NCBI GenBank assembly: GCA_045538835.1
Contig: JAZQEF010000018.1
Coordinates: 62,001-126,000 of the forward strand
Direction: 5' to 3'
Source of the DNA: RGIG6165 sp045538835
GTDB lineage: Bacteria > Bacillota > Clostridia > Oscillospirales > Feifaniaceae
Length of the DNA: 64,000 nucleotides
The position numbers were made by a program, and so were the translations under genes. Positions 6,489 to 15,194 of this stretch are shown here, one piece after another. How positions within the stretch are numbered: the first letter of the stretch is position 1; each line of letters begins with the position of its first letter. Under the pieces are notes generated by a model. It made no database searches, was not told where the DNA came from, and was given only the letters and a program-made list of their open reading frames with translations.

Positions 6489-7779
6489 AATTCTTTTCAA
6501 TTTTTATATCGATAATATTCATATCTGTAAATGCCTTTATTGAATAGAACATACCGGGATCTACCGAAACACACGTGCCCTGTGATGAATATATACGTGT
6601 TGTCCCAATCTTTATTTCTCCGCTGCCGTTTACAACAGTGATAATATGCTTATATTCCTTGTCGCATGTGTATTCTGTACTTTTATTCATAAGTACCACC
6701 AAATGCTGTGTAGCAGTTGATTTTTCGTTATATGAACTATAATCAAGCACCCTGCATTCACCCCAAGCTTTTTCCACAAACATCGGATATGAATTGATAT
6801 TCTCCACTAGCGGTTTAAGATAAGAACTCTGATGCTTATCCGCAACCAGAACACCGTCAGCCGATGCCGCGATGACCATATCTTTACAACCCATAGCGAC
6901 AACAGGCACTGCAAGTTCGTTGATTATATGGGTGTTTTTACAAGTTTCATCGACCATACCTTCACCAAGTATATCGCAACCCATCTGTTCGGTAACGGTA
7001 TTCCATGTACCAAGGTCTTTCCATATGCCGTTATAGGGTACCATTACGATGTTGCTTGCTTTTTCAACAACTTCATAGTCAAAACTGATCTTTTTAAAGT
7101 CAGAATAATCCTCACAAAGATCTTCAAATGTAGTCTTATCGGTATATTTGTTTAAAGTGGAGATAACATAGCCGAGTTTAAATGCAAATACACCGCCATT
7201 CCACAACGCGCCCTGCTTTATAAGATCTTCTGCAACATCTTCGCTGGGCTTTTCAACAAACGAACTAACTCTGGTAATTCCATCAGCAGATTTTTCAGGC
7301 ATTATATATCCGTATTTAGCCGATGGGTATGTCGGTTTGATGCCCATAAGCGCCATATCCCCTGCGCCATTTTTTACTGCAGCGGCCATATCTTTAAATA
7401 CTTCAAAGTAATTAATATCGGCAAAGGGATCGACCGGCATAACAACAACAACTTCGTTATCGTCTACTTCTTTAACATACTTAAGATATGCACACGAAAG
7501 CATTATTGCAGGAAAAGTATCTCTTCTGCAAGGTTCAATAACGATATCGCATTTGCCTTCAAGTTGTCTTTTAAGTGAATCGACCTGACTTTTTCCTGTG
7601 GCTACGAGAAGGTCTGCATCAAGGCCGGCTTCACTGATCTGTCTACACACTCTCTGCACCATAGATTCAAGAGAACCGTCATCTTTTTTCAATAGTTTCA
7701 AAAACTGTTTTGATCGAATGTTATTAGAAAGCGGCCATAGCCTTTTGCCGGATCCACCGGAAAGGAGAATTATTTTCAT
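6487..7779 (-). CDS. Mannose-1-phosphate guanylyltransferase
   Basis: A 430-residue nucleotidyltransferase making GDP-mannose from GTP and mannose-1-phosphate. The N-terminal signature LSGGSGKRLWPLS, the PVDPFAD metal/nucleotide region and FVEKPS are visible. Residues from about 340 form a cupin-like tail resembling the type II phosphomannose isomerase domain, but the usual metal ligands (the H-x-H and EHW positions) are not seen, so the isomerase activity of bifunctional ManC proteins is probably missing. The start is ATG at 7779, overlapping the stop of the preceding mutase (ATGA), which implies translational coupling. Last gene of the operon. Confidence 0.9.
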   Translation of the reverse strand: MKIILLSGGSGKRLWPLSNNIRSKQFLKLLKKDDGSLESMVQRVCRQISEAGLDADLLVATGKSQVDSLKRQLEGKCDIVIEPCRRDTFPAIMLSCAYLKYVKEVDDNEVVVVMPVDPFADINYFEVFKDMAAAVKNGAGDMALMGIKPTYPSAKYGYIMPEKSADGITRVSSFVEKPSEDVAEDLIKQGALWNGGVFAFKLGYVISTLNKYTDKTTFEDLCEDYSDFKKISFDYEVVEKASNIVMVPYNGIWKDLGTWNTVTEQMGCDILGEGMVDETCKNTHIINELAVPVVAMGCKDMVIAASADGVLVADKHQSSYLKPLVENINSYPMFVEKAWGECRVLDYSSYNEKSTATQHLVVLMNKSTEYTCDKEYKHIITVVNGSGEIKIGTTRIYSSQGTCVSVDPGMFYSIKAFTDMNIIDIKIEKN

Positions 7780-9380
7780 ATAAGTCCTACCCATCCTTCG
7801 ATTTTTTTGGAAATAGTTTCTGTTTTTGTTATTGCATCTTCTTTATTTTTACCGACTACGGAATAATAAAACTTAATCTTAGGCTCTGTTCCGGACGGTC
7901 TTACTGCTATCCAAGAGCCGTCATCAAAAACATATTTGAGCATATTTGTGATAAACATTTCTTCTTTTGACAAAGTATAATCAATGACATCAGCATTATC
8001 AAAAGGAGATTTACTCCTAAGATGTTCCATTATAGACTTGATTCTCTCTGTCCCCTCTATACCTTTCAAAGTAAAGGAGTGAAGATCATCGTAATAGTAT
8101 CCGAACTGAGCATAAAGTTCATCAAGAACATCAACAAGTGTCTTGCCGTTTTTCTTATAGTATGCACACATTTCAGCCGCTAACAGCGCGGCAGAGACAC
8201 CGTCTTTATCAGCAACATAGTTGCCATACAGATATCCATAACTCTCCTCGTAGCCAAAAACGAATTTGTAGCCGTTTTCTTCAAGTTTACGAGAGTAGGT
8301 GCATATATTCTTGAAACCTGTCAGCACCTCAAAAACAGACATGCCGTGCGCCTTTGCAATATCTGTTCCAAGCGAATTGGTGACGACAGTTTTTATAATG
8401 ACATCTTTATTAGTGACTTTTTTATTTAAAACAATATAATTGACAAGTAATGCGCCCATACAATTGCCGCTTATCAAAACATACTCACCGTTATGTTTTA
8501 CGGCAGTTCCCATTCTGTCCGAATCGGGATCGGTACCGATAACTATGTCGGCATTACATAAAGCGGCTTTTTTAATACCAAGAGTCAAAGCATCTTTTTC
8601 TTCGGGGTTCGGACTTCTTAGTGTCGGAAAGTCACCGCTTTGAACACATTGTTCATCTACATAAATCGCATCAAAGCCTGCTTTTTCAAAAACCATTTTT
8701 ACAGGTTTGTAACCTGCACCGCAGAGTGGAGTATATACCACTTTTACATTTCTTTCCGATGTCAAAGAAAGCGAGCAGACGGTATCAGTATACGACCGTG
8801 CTTCTTCTTCATAAATAATACTGATGAACTTATCATCACTGTCAAACTTTATTGTTGAGTAATCATCAACTTTATTTATCTCTTCAAGAAGATATTTGCA
8901 CTCCTCAGGAGAAAGTTGACAACCGTATTTGTTATATACTTTATAGCCGTTATATTCTTTAGGATTATGACTTGCGGTAATAACTACACCCGCATCTGCC
9001 TTATGCATAATTACAGAATAGGATAACATCGGTGTAGGCGTCGGCTCTTTAAAGAGTAATACTTTTATTCCGAATTGTGACAGGACATCTGCAGTTACTT
9101 TGGCAAATTCACGGGAATTGTTTCTCGTATCGTATGCTATAATCACCGACTTGTTTTCTCCTGAGGATAAAAGCCATTTTGAAAGACCTATCGTGGCACG
9201 TGCAACAGTATAACGGTTCAGTCTGTTGGTGCCTGCCGCCATAACAGCCCTCATTCCGCCTGTTCCAAAATCAAGTTGTTTATAAAATCTGTCTTTGATT
9301 TCTGTTTCGTCAAGCGATTCAAGTTCTGATTTTGTATCACTATCAAGTTCCAGCCATTTGATATACTCTTCAATATACAG
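7776..9380 (-). CDS. Phosphohexomutase (phosphomannomutase/phosphoglucomutase), CTG start
   Basis: A 534-residue alpha-D-phosphohexomutase. In this operon it most likely converts mannose-6-phosphate to mannose-1-phosphate. It shows the substrate loop FGTGGMRAV, the phosphoserine loop TASHNPKEYNGYKVY, the Mg site TDPDSDRMG, the sugar loop GYEESYGY and the phosphate loop RPSGTEPKIK. The first ATG in frame (9254) falls inside FGTGGMRA and would remove 42 residues that match the family N-terminus. Upstream of it, back to an in-frame TAA at 9413-9415, no ATG, GTG or TTG exists. An SD (AAGAGGTG, 9388-9395) lies 7 bases before CTG at 9380, giving a protein that begins (M)YIEEYIKWLE. It overlaps the next gene by four bases. 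Confidence 0.92.
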   Translation of the reverse strand: MYIEEYIKWLELDSDTKSELESLDETEIKDRFYKQLDFGTGGMRAVMAAGTNRLNRYTVARATIGLSKWLLSSGENKSVIIAYDTRNNSREFAKVTADVLSQFGIKVLLFKEPTPTPMLSYSVIMHKADAGVVITASHNPKEYNGYKVYNKYGCQLSPEECKYLLEEINKVDDYSTIKFDSDDKFISIIYEEEARSYTDTVCSLSLTSERNVKVVYTPLCGAGYKPVKMVFEKAGFDAIYVDEQCVQSGDFPTLRSPNPEEKDALTLGIKKAALCNADIVIGTDPDSDRMGTAVKHNGEYVLISGNCMGALLVNYIVLNKKVTNKDVIIKTVVTNSLGTDIAKAHGMSVFEVLTGFKNICTYSRKLEENGYKFVFGYEESYGYLYGNYVADKDGVSAALLAAEMCAYYKKNGKTLVDVLDELYAQFGYYYDDLHSFTLKGIEGTERIKSIMEHLRSKSPFDNADVIDYTLSKEEMFITNMLKYVFDDGSWIAVRPSGTEPKIKFYYSVVGKNKEDAITKTETISKKIEGWVGLI

Positions 9381-9393
9381 GTAAGAACACCTC

Positions 9394-10344
9394 TTATCTA
9401 TCTGTTCTGATATTTAATCCTCTGTCCAAAAAGTCCTTATATGAAATTTTTATACCGTCTTCAAGTTCTGTTTTATATTGCCAACCGAGTGATTTGAGTT
9501 TAGATACATCGAGAAGTTTTCTGGGTGTGCCGTCAGGCTTCGTAGTATCAAATACAAGTTCTCCTTCAAAGCCTACAACCTTTTTCACAAGCTGGGCAAG
9601 TTCTCTTATGGTGACTTCCTTACCTGTGCCGATATTTACCGTCTCATCGCCGGAGTAGTTGTTAAGAAGATATACACATGCATCAGCAAGGTCATCAACA
9701 AAGAGAAATTCTCTTAAAACATTTCCTGTTCCCCATACTGTTACTGTCTTGGCACCTGCAACTTTAGCCTCATGGAATCTGCGAATAAGCGCAGGAAGCA
9801 CATGGCTGTTTTCAGGATGGTAATTATCATTTGGTCCGTAAAGATTTGTCGGCATTACGCTGATATAGTCGGTGCCATACTGTTTGTTGAAAAACTCACA
9901 CATCTTAAGACCTGAAATTTTTGCAAGAGCATACGCTTCATTAGTTTTTTCAAGTTCGCTTGTGAGCAAGCATGATTCAGGCATCGGCTGAGGCGCAAGT
10001 CTGGGATAAATGCAGGAAGAACCCAAAAAGAGCAGTTTCTTGACGTTGTTATCATAGCAAGCCTTGATAACATTTATCTCCATAGCAAGATTTTGATAAA
10101 TAAAATCTGCCGGATATGTCGCGTTAGCGTAAATGCCGCCGACCTTTGCTGCAGCAAGCACTACAACTTCGGGCTTTTCCTGCGCAAAAAATCTTTCAAC
10201 ATCAGCCTGTCTTGTAAGATCAAGTTCAGCGGAAGTCCGTGTTATGATATTATTATAACCCTTTGATTTAAGATTACGAATAATTGCAGAGCCGACCATG
10301 CCATTGTGACCTGCAACATAAATTCTTGTATTTATATCAAACAT
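9394..10344 (-). CDS. fcl: GDP-L-fucose synthase
   Basis: A 316-residue short-chain dehydrogenase that epimerises and reduces GDP-4-keto-6-deoxymannose to GDP-L-fucose using NADPH. The nucleotide motif GHNGMVGSAI, the catalytic segment FLGSSCIYPR and the Tyr-Lys pair YALAKISG are present, as is the NLYGPNDNY region. The start is ATG at 10344 after GGGTGG; the longer frame to 10404 runs into gmd. Its 3' end carries the SD of the mutase. It sits directly after gmd, which supplies its substrate. Confidence 0.95.
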   Translation of the reverse strand: MFDINTRIYVAGHNGMVGSAIIRNLKSKGYNNIITRTSAELDLTRQADVERFFAQEKPEVVVLAAAKVGGIYANATYPADFIYQNLAMEINVIKACYDNNVKKLLFLGSSCIYPRLAPQPMPESCLLTSELEKTNEAYALAKISGLKMCEFFNKQYGTDYISVMPTNLYGPNDNYHPENSHVLPALIRRFHEAKVAGAKTVTVWGTGNVLREFLFVDDLADACVYLLNNYSGDETVNIGTGKEVTIRELAQLVKKVVGFEGELVFDTTKPDGTPRKLLDVSKLKSLGWQYKTELEDGIKISYKDFLDRGLNIRTDR

Positions 10345-10357
10345 GCTAACCACCCTA

Positions 10358-11437
10358 TTAATCAAATGACATTCTGAGCTTGTCCTGAGATTTAACAAGT
10401 TCAATATCGCTCTCTACCATAATTTTAACGAGTTCTTCGAAAGAAGTCTTTTTGGGATCCCAACCGAGAACTTCTTTTGCCTTTGTGGGATCACCAAGAA
10501 GTAGATCAACTTCAGCAGGTCTGAAATACTTAGGATCAACAGCAACTATCTCTTCGCCTGTTGCTTTATTTATGCCTACTTCATTAACACCTTCGCCGCG
10601 CCATTCAATTTCAATTCCGGCGTGTTTGAACGCATAAGTGCAGAACTCTCTTACAGTTCTTGTTTCACCTGTTGCAATAACAAAATCATCTGCTTCCTTA
10701 TGCTGGAGAATCATCCACATACATTCAACATAATCTTTTGCATAGCCCCAGTCACGTTTCGAGTTAAGATTACCAAGATAGAGTTTCTTCTGGATACCAA
10801 GAGAAATTCTTGCGGCAGCAAGAGTTATCTTGCGAGTAACGAATGTTTCGCCTCTTCTTTCGGATTCATGATTAAAAAGAATGCCGTTTGAAGCAAATAT
10901 TCCATACGCCTCTCTGTAATGTTTTGTTATCCAGAAAGCATACATTTTTGCAACTGCATACGGAGATCTGGGATGGAAAGGTGTGGTTTCCTTCTGAGGA
11001 ATTTCTTCAACTTTACCGAAAAGTTCGCTTGTTGAAGCCTGGTAGATCTTAGTTTTATTCTGAAGACCGCAGATTCTAACCGCTTCAAGAACACGCAGCG
11101 TTCCGACACCGTCGGCATTGGCAGTATATTCAGGTTCTTCAAAAGATACCGCAACATGTGATTGAGCAGCAAGATTATATATCTCATCAGGCTGTATCTC
11201 GCCGATTATTCTAACAAGATTCAAAGAATCCGTCATATCTCCATGAACAAGTTTGAGTTTGTTATTTTTGCAGCTGAGTTCAACGAGTTCGTCAACAAAG
11301 AGATGTTCAATTCGCTCTGTGTTGTTTACAGAACTTCTTCTTACCAATCCGTATACTTCATATCCCTTTTCAAGAAGAAACTCTGCAAGATAGGAACCGT
11401 CCTGACCGTTAACACCGGTTATAAGCGCCTTTTTCAT
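10358..11437 (-). CDS. gmd: GDP-mannose 4,6-dehydratase
   Basis: A 359-residue extended short-chain dehydrogenase that turns GDP-mannose into GDP-4-keto-6-deoxy-D-mannose. Evidence is the NADP motif TGVNGQDGSYLAEFLL, the RRSS segment after VYGLV, the catalytic STSELFG and YAVAKMYAFW, and the strongly conserved LFNHESERRGETFVTRK. The length matches bacterial Gmd. ATG is preceded by GAGTGAGGA. It lies between the glycosyltransferase and fcl. Confidence 0.96.
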   Translation of the reverse strand: MKKALITGVNGQDGSYLAEFLLEKGYEVYGLVRRSSVNNTERIEHLFVDELVELSCKNNKLKLVHGDMTDSLNLVRIIGEIQPDEIYNLAAQSHVAVSFEEPEYTANADGVGTLRVLEAVRICGLQNKTKIYQASTSELFGKVEEIPQKETTPFHPRSPYAVAKMYAFWITKHYREAYGIFASNGILFNHESERRGETFVTRKITLAAARISLGIQKKLYLGNLNSKRDWGYAKDYVECMWMILQHKEADDFVIATGETRTVREFCTYAFKHAGIEIEWRGEGVNEVGINKATGEEIVAVDPKYFRPAEVDLLLGDPTKAKEVLGWDPKKTSFEELVKIMVESDIELVKSQDKLRMSFD

Positions 11438-11454
11438 AAAAATTCCTCACTCTG

Positions 11455-12606
11455 TTATTTATTAAAAAATTGTGTGATTTTTTCGCCCCATATTCTATAA
11501 TCAAACGCATTGCAAGCCGTCTTTCTTGCATTTCTGCGAAGAACAGCTATCTCAGCATCCGACATTGCTGCGATTCGAAGCAATGCATTTTTACAGTCAT
11601 CTATTGTCGGCGTTTCGTATATTATAGAATCAACACCGTCCGACAAATATTCGATTATATCCCCTATCCTGTTAATTATAGGCACGATACCGCTTGCCAT
11701 CATTTCTGGTATCTTACTGGGGAAATTTGCTTTACTGACTATATTTTCAGGTTTTGCCATATACAAAAAGTCCATGTTTGAATAAAGTGCAACAAGATCA
11801 TCGTATTCAAGCCAGTCATAATGAACTATATTGTCTTTAAGCGCCTCAAGAATTTTTTCTGCATCGGGACCTGACGCATTGGCAAGATTATCCCTGCTCA
11901 TTCCTGTGAGATGAAATTTAAATCTTGCTCTGACATCATCGGGCAATTCCAAAAGCGCTTTAAGCATACATTCAAAATTATCTTTTAAATAAGGATTTCC
12001 AGAATAAACAAGATCAATATAGGGTTTATCTTTTCTTTCGACAAAAATATGTTCCTGCGGATCAACAAATATAGGAATACGGCATGTCTCGCATCCGAGA
12101 GACTCAAAGTGTTCCTCTAAACATTTGCTTATAGGAATAACTTTTTTTGACATCGGATATAACTTATCAAAAGTTATCCTGTATAGTTTGTACATTATGC
12201 TGTTTTTACCGCCCAACTGATACGGCTGATGCCATTCAACTACATCAGTAGCGACTGATGCACCAATTTTTTTATATGCATAATTAAGTATCTGATTGAC
12301 AGAAAAACAACTGTTCATGTATAAGACACAAAAATCATCTTTAGAAAACTGTTTTCTTTTCAGTTCCTTTACCATTTGTTTTCCGCCAAAAATGAATTTT
12401 TTGATTCTGCTAATTGTATTCTTTGAACACTTTATATTGTAATATTTAATTCCTTTATATTCGCCATAACCGGTTTTACCTTGGGCTATTACATATGTAT
12501 TATGACCGCACATTTCCAGCGCCCTGCATATATTCAGTATTCGATTGGAACCGGCATCCCCTCTGGGGAATTTTTTATCTGTACACACAAAAACACGTTT
12601 ATTCAT
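11455..12606 (-). CDS. Glycosyltransferase, GT4-like
   Basis: A 383-residue GT-B-fold glycosyltransferase. The N-terminus has the acceptor-side pattern DAGSNRILNICRALEMCGH, and the C-terminal half has the donor-binding segment FPSKIPEMMASGIVPI with the Glu that contacts the nucleotide sugar in GT4 enzymes. There is no signal peptide or membrane segment, so it is probably cytosolic at the inner membrane face. As first gene of the GDP-mannose/GDP-fucose operon it may use one of these sugars, but this is inference. ATG follows GAGGTG. Confidence 0.8.
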   Translation of the reverse strand: MNKRVFVCTDKKFPRGDAGSNRILNICRALEMCGHNTYVIAQGKTGYGEYKGIKYYNIKCSKNTISRIKKFIFGGKQMVKELKRKQFSKDDFCVLYMNSCFSVNQILNYAYKKIGASVATDVVEWHQPYQLGGKNSIMYKLYRITFDKLYPMSKKVIPISKCLEEHFESLGCETCRIPIFVDPQEHIFVERKDKPYIDLVYSGNPYLKDNFECMLKALLELPDDVRARFKFHLTGMSRDNLANASGPDAEKILEALKDNIVHYDWLEYDDLVALYSNMDFLYMAKPENIVSKANFPSKIPEMMASGIVPIINRIGDIIEYLSDGVDSIIYETPTIDDCKNALLRIAAMSDAEIAVLRRNARKTACNAFDYRIWGEKITQFFNK

Positions 12607-12632
12607 AATTCACCTCACACTATATCGATTTT

Positions 12633-12661
12633 ATTATAATAGAATAACATTATTTTTTCAA
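12633..12661 (-). promoter_or_regulatory. Promoter of the GDP-mannose/GDP-fucose operon
   Basis: On the minus strand TTGAAA (12656-12661) and TATAAT (12633-12638) are 17 bases apart, about 20 bases upstream of the glycosyltransferase SD. It is the only clear promoter for the five-gene operon. Confidence 0.75.
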
Positions 12662-12685
12662 ATACATTTTAATGATATATAAGAA

Positions 12686-12710
12686 ATACTGACTTTACAT
12701 AAGTCAGTAT
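12686..12710. repeat. Palindrome between divergent promoters
   Basis: A perfect 10-bp inverted repeat (ATACTGACTT / AAGTCAGTAT) with a 5-base spacer lies 25 bases upstream of the GDP-sugar operon -35 box and 43 bases upstream of the hemolysin-III -35 box. The position suits a regulator binding site, but it could be a chance hairpin. Confidence 0.4.
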
Positions 12711-12752
12711 CAAAACAGCATATATTTTACGTAAATATTGTCAATATTTCTA

Positions 12753-12781
12753 TTGAAACAGAAACAAAAAAGTGATAATAT
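12753..12781 (+). promoter_or_regulatory. Promoter of the hemolysin-III gene
   Basis: TTGAAA (12753-12758), 17 bases, TAATAT (12776-12781), followed closely by the SD (GAGGTG) and ATG 12809. Confidence 0.65.
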
Positions 12782-12808
12782 AGTTTTGATAACTATGTGA
12801 GGTGTTTT

Positions 12809-13471
12809 ATGAAAAAGTCATTAAAAAACAAGATTTCACTTCCCGATTATACAATCGGTGAAGAAATTACAAACTCTGTCACACACGGTATAGGAACCAT
12901 GTTAAGCATAGCGGCGTTGGTTTTATGTGTTGTAAAGTCCGCGCTTCACCACGATGTATGGGCGGTAGTTTCTTCGGCGATATATGGTTCTACCCTTGTC
13001 CTTCTGTATTTAATGTCAACAATATACCATTCACTTGCCCGTAACAAAGCAAAAAGAATTTTCAGAATAATCGATCATTGCAGTATCTTTTTACTAATAG
13101 CAGGAACATATACCCCGTTTACATTAGTATCTTTCCGCGGTCCTCTCGGTTGGTCAATGTTTGGTGTTATATGGGGTATGGCAATACTTGGTATAGTCCT
13201 TAACGCAATAGATTTGGAAAAATTTTCAAAGATATCTTTTGTATGCTATCTCGTAATGGGATGGGCTGTAGTAATGGCAATTAAGCCCGTAATGGCATCA
13301 GTAGAAAAAGGCGGCCTTATACTTCTGTTAGCAGGCGGCATTGCCTATTCTCTAGGCGCAGTATTTTATGCTGTTGGCGCAAAGAAGAAATACATTCACT
13401 CCGTATGGCACGTATTCGTTATCTTCGGAAGTGTTCTGCATTTCTTCTCAATATTCTTTTACGTTATTTGA
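12809..13471 (+). CDS. Hemolysin III / PAQR-family membrane protein
   Basis: A 220-residue seven-transmembrane protein of the hemolysin III (YqfA/TrhA) family, part of the PAQR superfamily. Superfamily members include metal-dependent hydrolases such as ceramidases; YqfA has been linked to membrane fluidity. The conserved polar residues are visible: ITHGIGTMLS-type N-terminal helix (here SVTHGIG), YHSLARNKAKR then IIDHCSIF, and the C-terminal SVWHVFVIFGSVLHFF with two His. ATG 12809 follows AGGTG by 5 bases. Its 3' end overlaps rqcH by 8 bases, tail to tail, with no terminator visible. Confidence 0.9.
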   Translation: MKKSLKNKISLPDYTIGEEITNSVTHGIGTMLSIAALVLCVVKSALHHDVWAVVSSAIYGSTLVLLYLMSTIYHSLARNKAKRIFRIIDHCSIFLLIAGTYTPFTLVSFRGPLGWSMFGVIWGMAILGIVLNAIDLEKFSKISFVCYLVMGWAVVMAIKPVMASVEKGGLILLLAGGIAYSLGAVFYAVGAKKKYIHSVWHVFVIFGSVLHFFSIFFYVI

Positions 13472-15185
13472 TTTTTTTATTACCGGAAACATAGACGGTA
13501 TACGATGTGGAATAGATTACAAACCCCGGTTTTGCGCCGTTTGGTTTTTTGACAAACTTAGCAGGGGTATAAGTTACGGGAACTTTCTCCTCTCCTCTGC
13601 CGCTGCTGAAATATGCCGCATATTCTGCTGCTTCGACAATATCGTCATCAGACACTTCTTTTCCGTTTGTGACAAGTATTACATGCGAACCTGTCAAATT
13701 TAATGCGTGCAGCCAATAGTCATTTTTTGCGGCAAACTTGTGTGTCAGATAATCATTCTGAAGATTGTTACGGCCTATATAAATGTCAAAACCGTTCTTC
13801 GTTACAAAATGATGAGGATGCGATGGTTTTTGCTTTTTCTTTGTCCCTGATGGCCGTCTCAAATACCCAAGTTCAATAAGTTCATTTTTAATATCATCTA
13901 TCTCTTCGGGACTTTGAACAAGTTCAAGTTGTGCAGAAAGTTTTTCAAAATATTCAAGTTCTGCTTTTCCGTTTTCTATCTGACTGCCGAGCATCTCCTC
14001 GGCAGTTTTTAATTTCTGGTACTTTTTAAAATATTTTTGTGCATTCTTTGCCGCAGAGATCTTAGGATCAAGAGGCACTTCTATCATATCCAGATTTTCA
14101 TCATAGTAATTGACAAGACTACACTTTGATGCGCCCTTCTCGATCATATGAATATTTGCAGTTATAAGTTCACCGTATATTTTGTATTTTTCTCTGTCTT
14201 TACTTTCCGAAAGTTCCTCTTGCTGATTTACAAGTTTTTTGCTTATTTTGTCAACTGTGGAATTTATATATCTCGAAAGTTCAGCACTCTTAGATTTGAG
14301 TATCTCTCTTCTTTCATCTGCTGAGAAATACTCATCGAGCAGCGATGAAAAATCATTATATTCTTTACTGCGATACTTATCTCCGTATTGCTCTATTTCA
14401 CAAACCGAATAGTCTTTAGGTCCTTTATCTCCAATCAACATATTTGCACTTTTTTCAGCGTTCAAAAATGAAAAAAGCGTCTTAATTAGTTGTTGTTTTT
14501 CACTGTCAGACATTTCAAAAGAAGAAATATCTGAGACTTTACTTCTGTAGGCAATCTCTCTGGAGAGCAGAGGTGAAAGCCCCATGACATATGCCATAAG
14601 CAGTTTATCTGCCGACAATGAAGACTTGTCCGAAAGGACTTTTTCCCGTATTGCCGACTCATTTAAGAAAGGATCAAGTTTATTCATACTGTCTGGCAAT
14701 TTGTATTTTGCGCCGGGCATGACCTGTCTTGAAGCATTTTCGTTATATGAAACTTTTTTCAAACTATCTATAATTCTGTCCTCCGAGTCGAGCAGAATTA
14801 TATTGCTCTGTCGCCCTAAAATTTCAAGAACAAGAGATTTTGTTTCTCTTTCCAAAAATTCATTTGTAACTGAAAAAGAGAATTTTATTGCTCGTTCAAA
14901 AGAAAGTTGAGTAATCTCTGTAATCTTACCGCCGGTTATATGCTTTCTGAGCAACATACAAAACATAGGCGGCACATCGGGATTATCATACGATACCTCT
15001 GTCATCTGAACTCTGGGATGATTTGCATTTGCGCATAACAAAAGTTTCTCGTTTTTACCAAGAGTTCTCACCGTGATTATGACTCTGTCACGTTCAGGCA
15101 TATTTATCTTATCAATCTTACCGCCAAGACAAATTTTGTTTATCTCAGAAGTCATTGATTTTAAAAATACTGCATCAAATGGCAT
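13464..15185 (-). CDS. rqcH: Ribosome quality control factor RqcH (NFACT family)
   Basis: A 573-residue NFACT protein, the bacterial Rqc2/NEMF homologue that binds obstructed 50S subunits and recruits tRNA-Ala to add Ala tails to stalled peptides. Domain order is NFACT-N (about 1-200), helical coiled-coil middle (about 280-435) and the NFACT-R domain near HHFVTKNGFDIYIGRNN (about 455-560). Position 97-98 is Glu-Arg, matching the functionally important Asp-Arg pair of B. subtilis RqcH with a conservative change. It was formerly annotated as fibronectin-binding protein. ATG follows AGGAG. It is the last gene of a run trmK-yqfO-rqcH. Confidence 0.93.
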   Translation of the reverse strand: MPFDAVFLKSMTSEINKICLGGKIDKINMPERDRVIITVRTLGKNEKLLLCANANHPRVQMTEVSYDNPDVPPMFCMLLRKHITGGKITEITQLSFERAIKFSFSVTNEFLERETKSLVLEILGRQSNIILLDSEDRIIDSLKKVSYNENASRQVMPGAKYKLPDSMNKLDPFLNESAIREKVLSDKSSLSADKLLMAYVMGLSPLLSREIAYRSKVSDISSFEMSDSEKQQLIKTLFSFLNAEKSANMLIGDKGPKDYSVCEIEQYGDKYRSKEYNDFSSLLDEYFSADERREILKSKSAELSRYINSTVDKISKKLVNQQEELSESKDREKYKIYGELITANIHMIEKGASKCSLVNYYDENLDMIEVPLDPKISAAKNAQKYFKKYQKLKTAEEMLGSQIENGKAELEYFEKLSAQLELVQSPEEIDDIKNELIELGYLRRPSGTKKKQKPSHPHHFVTKNGFDIYIGRNNLQNDYLTHKFAAKNDYWLHALNLTGSHVILVTNGKEVSDDDIVEAAEYAAYFSSGRGEEKVPVTYTPAKFVKKPNGAKPGFVIYSTSYTVYVSGNKKIK

Positions 15186-15194
15186 TTATTACTC

